A stretch of 64,000 nt of DNA, from assembly GCA_022494885.1 (NCBI GenBank), contig JAGVSM010002393.1:124001-188000 (forward strand), written 5' to 3'. A program made the position numbers and the translations under genes. The notes beneath the pieces are model-generated. The model worked only from the letters and a program-made list of their open reading frames with translations, was not told the origin of the DNA and did no database searches. Positions 1-12,400 of this stretch are shown piece by piece. The DNA is from Micrasema longulum. Its lineage: Eukaryota; Arthropoda; Insecta; Trichoptera; Brachycentridae. Every line of letters begins with the position of its first letter. The stretch's first letter is position 1.

Positions 1-122
1 AAAATTATGGCTCTTTTGGGTATTTGTGCGATCCATGGGATAACTGTCTCAACCAGATTGCAGAACAATTTATATTAAAAATATTTTGCGATAAGTCACG
101 AAATAAACGGGTCCATAAATAC

Positions 123-315
123 CTAAGTTGTGAATGTACACTATGAATGGGAAGCTCGCGGCCATCCCAATAAGATAGTACTTGTAAATCCAGTTGTTCT
201 GGATGTGGAACTTGAAAGGAAATTGGGCTATTTTTGCAGAAAATGTATAAGGGTATCTCATGGGGCGGCCTGCTGGAGCATCAGACATGATTGTTGGTTT
301 ATCTGGAAATGTCAT
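123..315 (-). CDS. small single-pass mitochondrial protein, CG7630/COX7B-like (partial)
   Basis: Minus-strand reading frame containing RPMRYPYTFSAKIAQFPFKF, then a predicted membrane helix (roughly IYKYYLIGMAASFPFIVYI). The layout, a short N-terminus with a YPYTF..K.AQFP.K block followed by one membrane segment, resembles the small insect protein CG7630, reported as the fly counterpart of cytochrome c oxidase subunit COX7B in the inner mitochondrial membrane. I chose the ATG at 315 (MTFPDKP); the ATG at 288 (MSDAPAGR) is equally plausible. At 123/122 the frame meets a splice-donor-like AG|GTATTT, and possible acceptors follow at about 48 and 44, so the end of the gene probably lies in an exon running off the left edge. 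Without splicing the frame ends at 70. Family assignment is from memory of the motif and moderate. Confidence 0.5.
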
Positions 316-3300
316 CGTAATGTGAATTATGTAATAATCTAACATTAGGTTAGGCTTACATGTCGAGATAAAACGCGAAATAATCTATTAGATCATAAAT
401 AAATGCTTACTGGATTTTTGAGGAATTAAATTAAGAATAAAACAATATATTTCTGAATTTAGAAATAATCGATTTCCAAAATATTGCACGAAATCTAACC
501 TGATCTGACCAAATCGAAAATCTGCAGAAACAAAATTCCAGAGACTCTGTAAATTCAGAAATCTGTGGAAATCGCCATAGACTGAAAATGTATATACTGG
601 AAATCGATAACCACAGACTATTGTAACAAAATATAATAATTATATTTCTCTTTAGTTTTAATAGTTCTACATTATCTCTGTTTAGTTTGTTACAACCTTT
701 TTTCCCCCGAGAGGTGTAATAATTGAATATAATTCAAATCTATGAGAAACTGTATTTAATTGCTGAGCAAACTTGATTTTTAAAAGTGGTAAGGTGGTAG
801 AGAGGTGGAGAAAAGTAAAAACAGGTATATTGTTATGAATTTAAGTATATTAGTTAAAATGGTTGAAGGCATAAAACATAGCAGGTTATAAAACGAGAAA
901 CAACAAATAAAGTATATTAAAATTAATAATTTTAATTAAAACTATTATTCTACTAAAGGAAGGGAGGAAATAATTCTATTACTTAAGTGGGTGTTATGGA
1001 TGCTGATGCTGATGATGGAGTCGGTTGATCTTGATCCCTTGGTGAAGTGGTGTTGGTTCCTGGGTGATGTTGACCCTGGCGGTGGCAGGCTGGCTGGTGG
1101 AATCAAGTGCTTGAAGGCTGCTTCAGTTGTAGATAGCTGGCAGCTAGTTCCCCAGGGGGAGGAATATACCCTCCACGTCTCTGTTGGTGACAAGGTCCAG
1201 AGTTCCTACGTCTCAGTGAGAGGACTTCCACGTCTCAGTGGGGACAGCGTAATTGCAAGGGATGCAAGAGACCAAATAACTCCCTAATACTGCTTATTTA
1301 CTATTTTGATGGGTGCCTTGTGGTGGGAGGTTGTATCTCTCTCCCTATTGGTCGCAAGCTCCGGGCTACCCCTTTCCTTTGCCAGATTTAAATATGGAAT
1401 TTAAATAATTTGATTTGGGGAATGAAATACCCACATAATATTAAGTATTCTTCACAATATCTTCTCCTTCCTTTTTCCTTTATTTTTAAAAACTATTTTT
1501 ATTATATTTATTACACCGAACTTACAAGAATTACAATACTACTATACTAACAAGGACAACGGGTTTTATTTACATTAGAATATCTTTACATACATTTGAA
1601 TATCCTTACATACATTTTTATTGATAATATTTATACATTGGGAATGTTAACTATGATAATGATTAACCGAAATACTTAATTAAGAGTTCTTATAATTACA
1701 ACATAATGAATTGGAAAAAATAAGGTCAGGTCAGTTTACTATATATTATAATTTATGATACGGAGGGTGTATATGGACGGATGAAGTCAATTATGAGCAT
1801 GGACGATTATTATATATTTCTGAAGATGAATGTTGTGTTAAAGTCAATTAAAACATAATTTAAAAAAAGATAATTAACTAATTTGGATAATTTATTTATA
1901 CATAAACATTTTTTTAATTGGTGCTCTCTGTGAGATAGCCGGCGAAGCTCTTTCTGTTTTTTCTAAATTTATCTAGGAGTCCCACCTTTCTCCCACAAAA
2001 TGATAATTATTTACAATATTTATCGTTAGATGGTGCTAGTGGTACTAAATATAACTTATCACCGGCCCTTGGACTTGTGACGTACGTCGGTTTCTATTAT
2101 CGAGGTTGACGAGATTATCCCTTCGCTTTTGTCAACACGGATGGTTAGGGTCGGCGGTCAGCTTTCAGATAGCGAGATTAGCTCCGTCGGCCGAGTACCG
2201 GGTTAACTTCTTTTGTTATTGATTTACCGTTACACATTAGGCTGCGGTTAGGTATGCAGAGTTAGTGAGCGAATTTTTTAAGAAAAATGACCCGTGATCC
2301 CTGTGCTTCACAGGTAGCTGTCACGATTGAACTTTTTATGTGTCAATATACAATTTCTCCGTATAAAATGTTCGAAGTTTTAAAGCTGATGGTAATTTTT
2401 CATCACCCGCAAAATAGCAGAGTATCAAGTTGATGCAACGCGGATCTAGTACAAGTACAATAGGTATTGCATGATGGCTTTTGCCATAAAAAAAACCTTT
2501 TGGTATGGCGAATGTGGCGCCCTTTTAGGACAGCGTTTCCCAACCACCGCACTACGGATTATTTAGCCTATTTCTCTCTGTTCATGTTTACCTTTCTTAA
2601 ATAAAAATAAATACAAAAAAGTCCCCAACATTAATTCGAATTTTATTTTTGGGAAAACACTTGAAACAATAAATTGATTACGTGGCTATAATTTCCAGGG
2701 AAGAGAAAGGGAGGAGAAATAAAAAATACTTTTCTTTTCTAAATTTGATCTTTCTTTTCGATGTTCACTTAGTTGAAAATATTTATTAATTTAACGTGCA
2801 TTACTTAAGTTTTTAACAATTTTATGAGAAGTTTTAAACAAATAGATTGAATCAATTGCTGAAGGTGTGCCTAGTTTTTAATACTTTTTTGACTAATAGT
2901 AATGAATAGCAAATATTAACACCCGAATTTTGATTCATTACTTACACACGTCATGTAAAATGTTATAAATCAACTCGACACTCACGAAAACACCCTTAGA
3001 ATATATGCCATCCATATATATTTGATTTTTTTACACTGTAATCAGTAAGAGAATTCTTCAGTAGGGAGGTTTTATTTATTGTACAGCGCCCTTGAGGTGA
3101 TTTTCACAAAAGTGACACTATATAAATTATCCACAATAATAATAATAGTCGGTGTTGCATAAAATAAAACCAACACCGTAGGTATTGATAAAACCCTTTG
3201 ACATTTAGGTTTGTCGATGGTTTTGACGGAGATATACCAATAACCAATAAAAAATAATCTTTGTATCAATCTGTCATGTTAAGTACATATTTTTCATCTA

Positions 3301-3403
3301 TGATGTTAACTAGACATTTCTGAAATGACGTATTCTTTGTGATTATATTGATAAAAACACAAAATAAGTTTACTTATTTACTGCATTACTATTATGATAA
3401 ACA
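316..3403. other. intergenic region between the COX7B-like gene and the kinesin gene
   Basis: About 3.1 kb between two divergently transcribed genes, so it must hold both promoters, although I can recognise no core element. It is AT-rich except for about 985-1300 and 1925-2300, which are GC-richer and look like old inserted material. At 2531 the string CAGCGTTTCCCAACC resembles a hAT-type terminus without a partner. I see no convincing coding exon. Confidence 0.5.
985..1300. repeat. unclassified GC-richer block
   Basis: A block clearly GC-richer than its surroundings, with imperfect repeats of TCCACGTCTC and CTACGTCTCAGTG around 1174-1240. Short frames are open on both strands, but the peptides resemble nothing I know and are low-complexity. 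It could be an eroded transposon or a simple duplicated segment. Function unknown. Confidence 0.3.
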
Positions 3404-6400
3404 ATGGCGTCTTTAAAAGTAGCCGTCCGAGTGCGCCCATTCAACCAAAGGTGAGACCAACATAATAATGTATAATGTGTAATGAGGACATAAATAATTT
3501 AAGTTTACTTACAACCCTTTACTTTAATTTGTAATTTTCAGGATAACGATAATTTCAGATACTAACTTGTACCAATAAAAAAACAACCAAAGTATCGTAA
3601 TTCTAGATTTTACGTACCGAATTGTGTGTTTTAAATATAATAACAGACTTTTACATACCGAATTGTGTGTTTTAAATATAAAATTTGTGATTTTCAACAA
3701 GATTTTTTGCACTTCGTTTTATTCAATTAGTTATGTGTAATAGATTGTAGTTATCAATTAAGTATTTATCGATGTATTTTTGTTTATAATTTGTGATTTG
3801 TTATCAGATTATTAATTTACCAACTGCTTTAAGTATGGAAAACTCATGTTTCTAGTAAAACACGCATAAGCATGTAAATGTCAAAAAATCTTATCAACAG
3901 ACAAAAAAAAAACATGTTTGTAAGTTATATGTAACTGATTTACGAATCGTTTTAAATTGTCTTTCAGAGAATTAGATATGAATGCAAAACTAATTGTGGA
4001 AATGGATGGAAAAAAAACTCGACTCCATACATTTAAAGTAAGTAATCATTTATTATTAATAATAACACATTATTTATAATACACTAAAATTAGACTTATG
4101 AAAACTACTACAAAAATGTACTAATGCATTAATGATGAAGCTAAAATAATAATTTGTGTACGTCCAAACGTTTGAAAACAGATATTAAATTTTGCCTCCT
4201 AGGGAGTTTATCAAAATTGATAGATATTTCAATATAAATGGAGAACTAGTGGACTTAATAATTTAAGAAATATGGATGTTCAATATATTTATTTATTTAG
4301 CTTTTTGTACATAATGTTATTTGTACATTGGCGGGCTTATTGCCAAATGGCAATTTCTTCCAACCAACCAATAAAATAATAGTTTTATTTTTATAATTCA
4401 AGTTACAGAACATATTCAATAGAAAATGAAGATTAAAAAGCTAAAGATATATAAAAATATAAATAAACATATTTGTTTATAAATTACCTTAAATCAAAAC
4501 TATTAACAATATTTTGAGTTTGTCCAAATTTTTGTAGACAATGACTGGATTCAACTCCCTGGGGAGCTGTTTATATTAACATATAAGAACAGAGATGAAG
4601 AACATTTAAGAAAAGGTAATATAGAAGACTAGGCATCTACAGGGCTTATGACCTGTCAATGGCTGGTTTAAGTGGCCACTTTACACACTGTGTAACATTC
4701 ACCATTCTGCCTATATTTGAACATCCAAATTCCTTTCCTCCTGAAAATGTTATTTTTTCAAAAAAATAACATTTTCAGGCGTTGCCTAGTATGTAGGTGA
4801 AATAATTCAATTAGATGAATCTCACCTGCATAAATAAAGGTTTCAGCTCTTTAACTTCACAAACATCAACAGACGAAAGATTTGAAGGAATATAGATGTT
4901 CAAATATAGGCAGAATGGTTAATGGTGAATGTTACACAGTGTGTAAAGTGGCCACTTAAACCAGCCATTGACAGGTCATAAGCCCTGTAGATGCCTAGAC
5001 TTCTATATTACATTTTTTTTAATGTTCTTCATCTCTGTTGTAATATGTTAATCAAAACTATTACTCAATATAGGCAGAATTATGAATGTCACAGTGTGTA
5101 AGGTGATCACTTAAACCAGCCAATGGCAGGTCTCAATTCCTATAAATGCCTAGAATTCAGTATTCCCTTTTACAAAATGTTCTTCATCTCTGTTGTATTT
5201 TTTATCTATAATAGTACAATGTGGCATATGAAGATAGCCACAAGTAATTTGATTTCATAAATAACAATGAAGTCCGAGAACGAATGCAGCAGCCTCTTAT
5301 ATCAAGCGTTTTGAGGGTGCGGAGGTGGACCCGGCTTGGACACCTTAACCCAAGTTGCCTCTTCTTCACACCTGCGGGCTCCCGCCGCCCTGGAAGGTCG
5401 TCGATGACGATCTTTCGGCTTTTTTCGGCAGAATGGAGGGAAGTGGAATTAACGTGGGAGCAGGCGAGAGTGCTGGCTAGCGATACGGAGCGGATGTGGA
5501 AAAAGAAAAGATAAAGAAATCCTATAGATTCACAGTGCAAATTGCAGAAAACCCAATCATTTTAGAATGTTATTTTGTGTTACAATAATATTATGGTACA
5601 TTGAATAAGGTGTTTAATTGTAATTGTGGATGTATTATTTCAATTTTCTAGAATTCTTCAACCTTGGATCAGGGACAGAATGACACAGCAAGGGAGCGTT
5701 CAAAAGACTTTACCTTTGACCACTCTTATTGGTCGTATGACAGCAAAGATGGTCACTTTACTTCACAAGAGCAGGTAGCTACAAAAAATAATATGTTCTA
5801 AATAATGTAAAATGTTTCCCTCGACACGGGACACCCAAGTGAGGGAAAATTATCTTTAATGTATAAGAATAAATAAATTCAATTAAATGTAATTTGTATA
5901 ATACGGTCGAACTTGGTTATAACGATCACATATAATGAGGAAACATTAGTTGACATTTTAGATTGTGGTTTTCTCCATACATTTATTCACTTTTATTACG
6001 AGCTGCTTCTCGGACATACAGAACAAAAATATTGTCAAAAGTTGATCAAAAACTCTTCAATTGTTTAAAAACATCGTTTTCGAATTAAGAACCCAAGCAA
6101 TAAAATCCAAATGGGGGACTAACTTATCACCGATGCCGCTGGGCGTTGGGATCGGTTTACTTTTATGATACTATGTATGTGTCTAAGTACCTGATTGGTG
6201 TTTTTGCCGTCAACATCGACAAAGTATCACACATATGGTTGAAATTGCGTGTAAAAAATCCAAGCTTTAGGAACTTAGTAAGTACAGCCTCGGCACCTCA
6301 CTGCAATTTAAAACTTCTTTTGTATTTTATGAATAACATCCTTGCTTTGGGGGATTTTAGAATGTTTTTTTTTTAAATGTTCTAAGGTCAATTCATAATG

Positions 6401-9400
6401 AACATTACGAGTGGGTGATGTCAGATAAGTTAAAACCTAACCCTTGAATTGTAAACATGACTACTAACAAGTGGAATTGTTTCGATTTACAAAAAAGTGT
6501 CTATTATTTGTAAAATTGAACATGGCGCGAAATATGCTGCGCGAAAAAGTTTTCTCTATCCTTATCACATTGTCAACATTGTGAAAAAATAATAATTTAT
6601 CTGAATTTGAAAGTGGTATGTTCGTAATCATTTTTTATAATTTTCAATGGTGACAATATGCAATGGCGATTCGATTTAAAAACATTTCTATGGTATAACG
6701 AGTAATGCTTATAACGAGCAAATTCAGTCGGTCTCATCTTTCTCGTAATAAGCAAGTTCGACTGCATTTTAAAATCAAAATAAGGTCATTCTGTTTTTAA
6801 TTGGTAGCGTCCTTTAAATTTTAGTCATTGCCTTTATGTTCTATTCATGTCAAAATACATATTTCAAAAATGTAAATCTCAGTGTATTAAGAAGAGATAA
6901 AAGGAAAAAACTCTTTACGAGAAATCAATGCGCATATAAATGTTTATCCTAAACCAAGCTTATACACAGTTTCATAAAAAATACATTGAATTTGTGTATG
7001 TTTAAAAAAATCTTTATTTATTCCTCAATATCAATATCGTCCCCTTCAAAGTAATCGCCATCGGATATAGTACACTTATGTCAGCGTTTTCCTGTCCTCA
7101 AAACATTTCTGGAATGTACATTTAGGTATGGTCTTTAGCGATTTGGTCTTTATCTCCTCTATGGTTGCGAAACGTCATCCTTTCATAGTCCTCTTTATTT
7201 GTGGGAACAGGAAAATGTCGGCTGGGGCATTGATGCGGGCATATTTTTGGTCAAAAAGCCGCAAACAAGCCACGGGGTGTGAGCGGGCGTCTGTCATTTT
7301 TGCTCAGAATTATCTTTAAAAATTTGCAGATTGCTCTAAACAGGTCTTACTACGTTTGTCTGTCAAAAACTGACTACGCATCCAAAATGGCTGAAAAGGG
7401 ACAGATTAATCGAAAACATGTATTCCAAATCTAGGAAAAAAAATATGCTCTCATAATTATGTAATTAAATAAAAAACTTAAATATTATGTGTATTTTTTT
7501 TTATCAAATCTCGTATACAGAATCGATACAGGCCATACGTGAATATGGAAGTCAAGTCAAGACAGATAATTAGTTCTGTAAATGCCCAAATTTACTATTT
7601 CCCAATAGCTTATTCCCATGTTTTTATTGAAAAAAATATCCCATATTGATTTTAATCCCGTCCAGAATTCGTCTATAAAGATTTGTGCTTACCCAAAATA
7701 TTGTTAATATTTTTATTGAATTTCTTTATTTTCTTTGCAGGTGTTTGCAGATTTGGGAGTAGACGTAATAGACAGTGCATTTGAGGGATATAATGCCTGT
7801 GTTTTTGCCTATGGACAAACCGGGAGTGGAAAGACCTTTACCATGATGGGTTCATCGGTAAAATATTTCTTTATGTAAATGTTATCAATCAATTGTCAAA
7901 ATCAGAACATTAAAACCAAAAAATTCACAAACGTGTTAGTAATTAAACCCACAAAGGCTTTACCTGTTGCAAAATAGAAAAAAATATTTATAATTAAGAG
8001 TGCTAAGACAACATAGTATTGATTTATGTAAACCCTCGGTGGGCTCTTACAATAAATGTTTTAAAAATACCTATATTATTTCGCGGGGTAATTACTTCAT
8101 TTAATCAAAAATTTTGAGTTGGCTACTAAAAGCACATATTTGTATACTCGATGAATGCAACAAATTGGCAAGTCGTGATGCATTTAAATGATATTATGAT
8201 ATTTGAATGCATGACTCGTCTATTTGTAGCATTCATGCAGGAAGATACAAATAATATGTGTTTTTATTGGCTAACTCATCGTTCTAATATATCCAACATT
8301 AAATCAATTGTGAAACCATATACGCTGCCCGTTGTACAAAGCTTTATCACAATAAAATAATTTATTGTGATAACGATTTTGGAAAGTAACAATTAAATTG
8401 CAATGTTAATATTTACAATAAAAATGAGTTCAAATTCACTTCAATAGAATATAATATAATATTTTGATAGCATAATAAGTTTTCAGAAAAAAAAGAGGAA
8501 ATGTGGTAAAAAGAATTGAAAAGAAGAGAAAAACACACAAAAATGACAGAGAATTGTAACCATGATTTGTCAGCAATTACATTAATAATGATCTTCATGA
8601 TATTCAACAATATCTTTTTTATTTTAAGGAATGCCAAGGTCTGATACCTCGAATCTGTCGCAGTCTATTTTCCCGTGTTGCCGCTGGTAAGGAAAACGGA
8701 GCCTCGTACAGAACAGAAGTCAGCTACTTGGAAATTTATAATGAAAGGGTCAAAGATCTCCTCGGAGGTGATGCCGGCCACTCTCTCAAGGTCAGGGAGC
8801 ATCCTCGGTTGGGGCCGTATGTTCAGGATCTCTCCAAACACCTGGTATCGGATTATGATGACATTCAGGTAAGATACTATCATTCTTAGTATCGGTGCCC
8901 GGCCGGATGAAGAATATTATTCTGAGTGCTTTTGACTCGACGACTACTCTCAGGTAAAAAAGTGGTTGGCGTGATCGCCTACCATGCTTGAGATCCTGGG
9001 TTCGAGTCCTGGCAATATGAACATGAAAAAATATTTTTAGTTCAAAAACGTTGACATTTTTAAATGTCGAATATGTTTTGTATTTTATATTCTGTTTTGA
9101 GGATTGTTATTACATCATTAATGGTCACACACATTTATATACATATTACAAATAAATAGAATAGAGCTATTGATTTAAAAAAGCATGTGTAAACTTTAAC
9201 AAATATCAAATACTTTGTGATTATCAATATAATATGGTTTGAATATATATTACACTGGAGTACTTAGTTAGTGGAAAATGTTTGGATTTTTAGCCGTTTT
9301 AATTCTTAAATGAATAATTTTGTGAATATTTTAAAGGAATGCATGCACCGCGGCAACTTACATCGCACAACAGCCTCTACACAGATGAATGACGTATCCA

Positions 9401-12400
9401 GCAGATCTCACGCAATCTTCACCATAACTTTTGTGCAGGCCGTGTTCTTACAACACAATAACATGCCAAGTGAAACAGTCTCCAAAGTGCACCTGGTTGA
9501 CTTGGCCGGAAGGTAAAGTGCAATTAACATATTTTATGTCCATAAATATGTCCATATTTCTTACCCTTTTGTACTCAACTTTAACTTAATAACTGTAACC
9601 TAATTCAGTTCATGTTAATATCTGTGTTAGGATTTTGCCAATATTATCTTGATAATTTGATGTACCTGTGTGCTTTGGAACACGAATTATTTTTCTTTCG
9701 TTGTTTGAGTGCGTGTTGTATTAGTCAAATCCTGTGAATGATTCCTAGGTGTATAGGAGTTTAGTATTTATTATTTTTTTATTACTATGTTCTTCCCTTC
9801 AAAGCGCGATCCGGGAAGTATTGCCACCCGCTGCCCTAGTTCTTGTATGTTCAATAGACCATTTTGCAAATGTTACAAAAGTCATTTTATTTATTTTTAA
9901 AGTCAAATAAGTCAAATCAGTAAGTAGAGATTGGCATTAAAAAAATGCTGAAAATATTATTTACTAATGGAAAAAATAATAATTCTTTAGGTAGCTATCC
10001 ACGTAGATGGACGCATAATAAGATAATGAACATATTGGGATTCATAACTCAATTTTCTAAAAATGGTCTGTTGAACATAAAAGAACTAGGGCAGCGCACT
10101 GTATTGCTCTGTGTGAGAGAATATTATGATTTTGTTTTAGTGAGCGCGCTGATGCGACGGGGGCGACGGGACAGCGTTTGGTAGAGGGAGCTCACATCAA
10201 CAAGTCCCTGGTTACTCTTGGCTCTGTGATATCGGCCCTGGCGGAGTCCTCCCTCATGCAGAACACCAACTCGATGGGAAGTGCGCACAAGAATAACAAG
10301 GGAGCCAAGAGTGTTTTCATCCCATACAGAGACTCTGTACTCACCTGGTTACTCAAAGATTCGCTCGGGGGAAATTCCAAAACAATAATGATCGCAGCTG
10401 TAAGCGCTCTCCAAAAATATTTTAGTTTTAGTAATTTTTTTATGTATTTTCATTCGCAAATATTTGATTTATTTTTGATGTTTTTTATTTGTTCTTTAGA
10501 TAACATACAGTCGTACAAAAAGACAATGAACTCATATTTAAAATACATAGACCAATTAAGTTATCATAAATTAGTTACATACCTACTTACTAAAAAATAC
10601 CAATTATGAGGCAAGAAAAAAGAAAAAGTGTAGAAAAAAAAAAAATGGAATGTATAAATCTCTTATATGCATGCATTCTACTACTAAAGATGTCTATTTG
10701 ATGACAATAGTTTTTATAGTATGTACATGCTTGTCTAATGAAAAATTCTGTGCGTAGTAGATTAATATTTTTGCACGTAGGTACGTGGAAAAGTGAAGTT
10801 GTCTAGTACAATGAAGAGGACAGCTTAATCCAATGTTTCCAATTAGGTATGGTGAGTCTACAAAACTATGCAAGATTTTGTAAAGGAAAACTTTCGAAAA
10901 GACTCATCTTTTGTAACGATTCATTATTAACGTTACCAAAGCGATATTAAATGTTTTTAAGATATTTTTTGGATACATTCAATCTGATTAATATAAAGTT
11001 CCTATTGAGGTTGCCATGCTATTGAAGCAAATTCCAATTTACATTTTTTAAGACATAAGTCACAACTTCATGTGACTAAAGTCCTGTGTTGAGTTGGAAC
11101 AAATAATATGCTGCAATAATATAGTGAAACAATCAACTCAAATAGTTGAAAAACCATCAAGGAGTTTCCAATTCAAATCTCCCCCCCCCCAAAATCCAGC
11201 CCTGAACCTCTCTTGACATTTGATTTTGGCCTTGAGAGCTTAATAAAATCATTTTATTTTAATGAATCCGAGAAATATTCTTAGAATAACCGAAAATATT
11301 ACGATTTTTGAGCTGTTTTTAGTTAGTTGAAAAAAGACATTACAGGGTTCGAAATTCGGATCTCTGCCTTTGACTTAGAGTCTTTAACACTTTACATATT
11401 TTGTCATTACTATTAGAAAAACTTTTTTTTATTGAATTTTTCTAAAAAATAAAATAGACCGAATCTTGTTAAAAAAAAAACTCTTTTTGGAGTTATATGA
11501 ATTTTTTTGTATATAATACTTTTTCATAACCTTACTTCTAAATTCAAACCCTTAGATAAAAATAATACTGTGGTGTCTAGTTTTACACATTTCTTCAAAT
11601 TGATGCTAAGAAAAATGTTATTGTATAAATTATTTTACATTGGAAATCAAACCTCGGACCTTAGGCATGGTAGGCAAAAGCTCTTACCAGTAAACCACAA
11701 TGTGTACTAATCTCCACTTGATTTTCTTCTTCAAGATTTTTACCTGAGAGTATTAACCATTGAGTTCAATGAGGATTCAGCAGAAATCAGTAAAAGACTC
11801 ACAGCAGCCAAAAAACATAGGTACTTTTCTTTGCTGCCAGTGTTCAAATCAAGTAACGTCCGCAGAACAAACCAAAATTACCATTTACAAAACAAAACAA
11901 ACAAACATACGTACTGTATTGACTTATGGGTGTGAGGCGCTAACACTGACAGTGAAGATGGCTGAAATGCTGAACACTTTTGAAGGAAAAGTACTCCGAA
12001 GAATCTGTGGAGCAGTGAGAGAGAATATTCAGTGGCGCATTCGATATAACGAATAACTGTATAATATACACCAGGCCCCGAGCATCTCGGCACATATCGA
12101 ATTCCTTAGATTAAGATAGGCCGGACATGATGGGAGGATAAAGTGTGAGAAAGGATGCAGCCCAGTTTCTCCAGGTGGCAAATTGGAAGACGACGGCTGA
12201 CGATAGACAAAGTTGGAGGCCAAAGCTCGATATGGGCTGTAGCGCCATCGAAGAGAGAGAGAGACAGCTATCGAGTCCAGGGTACTGTTTATATTTCACT
12301 ATAGCTGTGACAGGGGAATAAATTATAAATACTTATAGATACTTTAGTGTTTGGTCCCTGGACTGGTAAGATTAATCATCTTACCTTCATGTAACAAAAA

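Noticed and set aside
991..1287. 98-residue open frame
   Set aside because: Frames are open on both strands in a GC-richer repeat-like block; no recognisable protein and no splice signals.
2531..2560. hAT-like terminus CAGCGTTTCCCAACC
   Set aside because: No partner terminus or 8-bp duplication could be found; may be chance or a fragment, so not listed as an element.
8945..9020. Possible tRNA gene
   Set aside because: A-box and B-box are present, but acceptor and anticodon stems do not pair; the same body recurs as a dispersed repeat, so it is a SINE.
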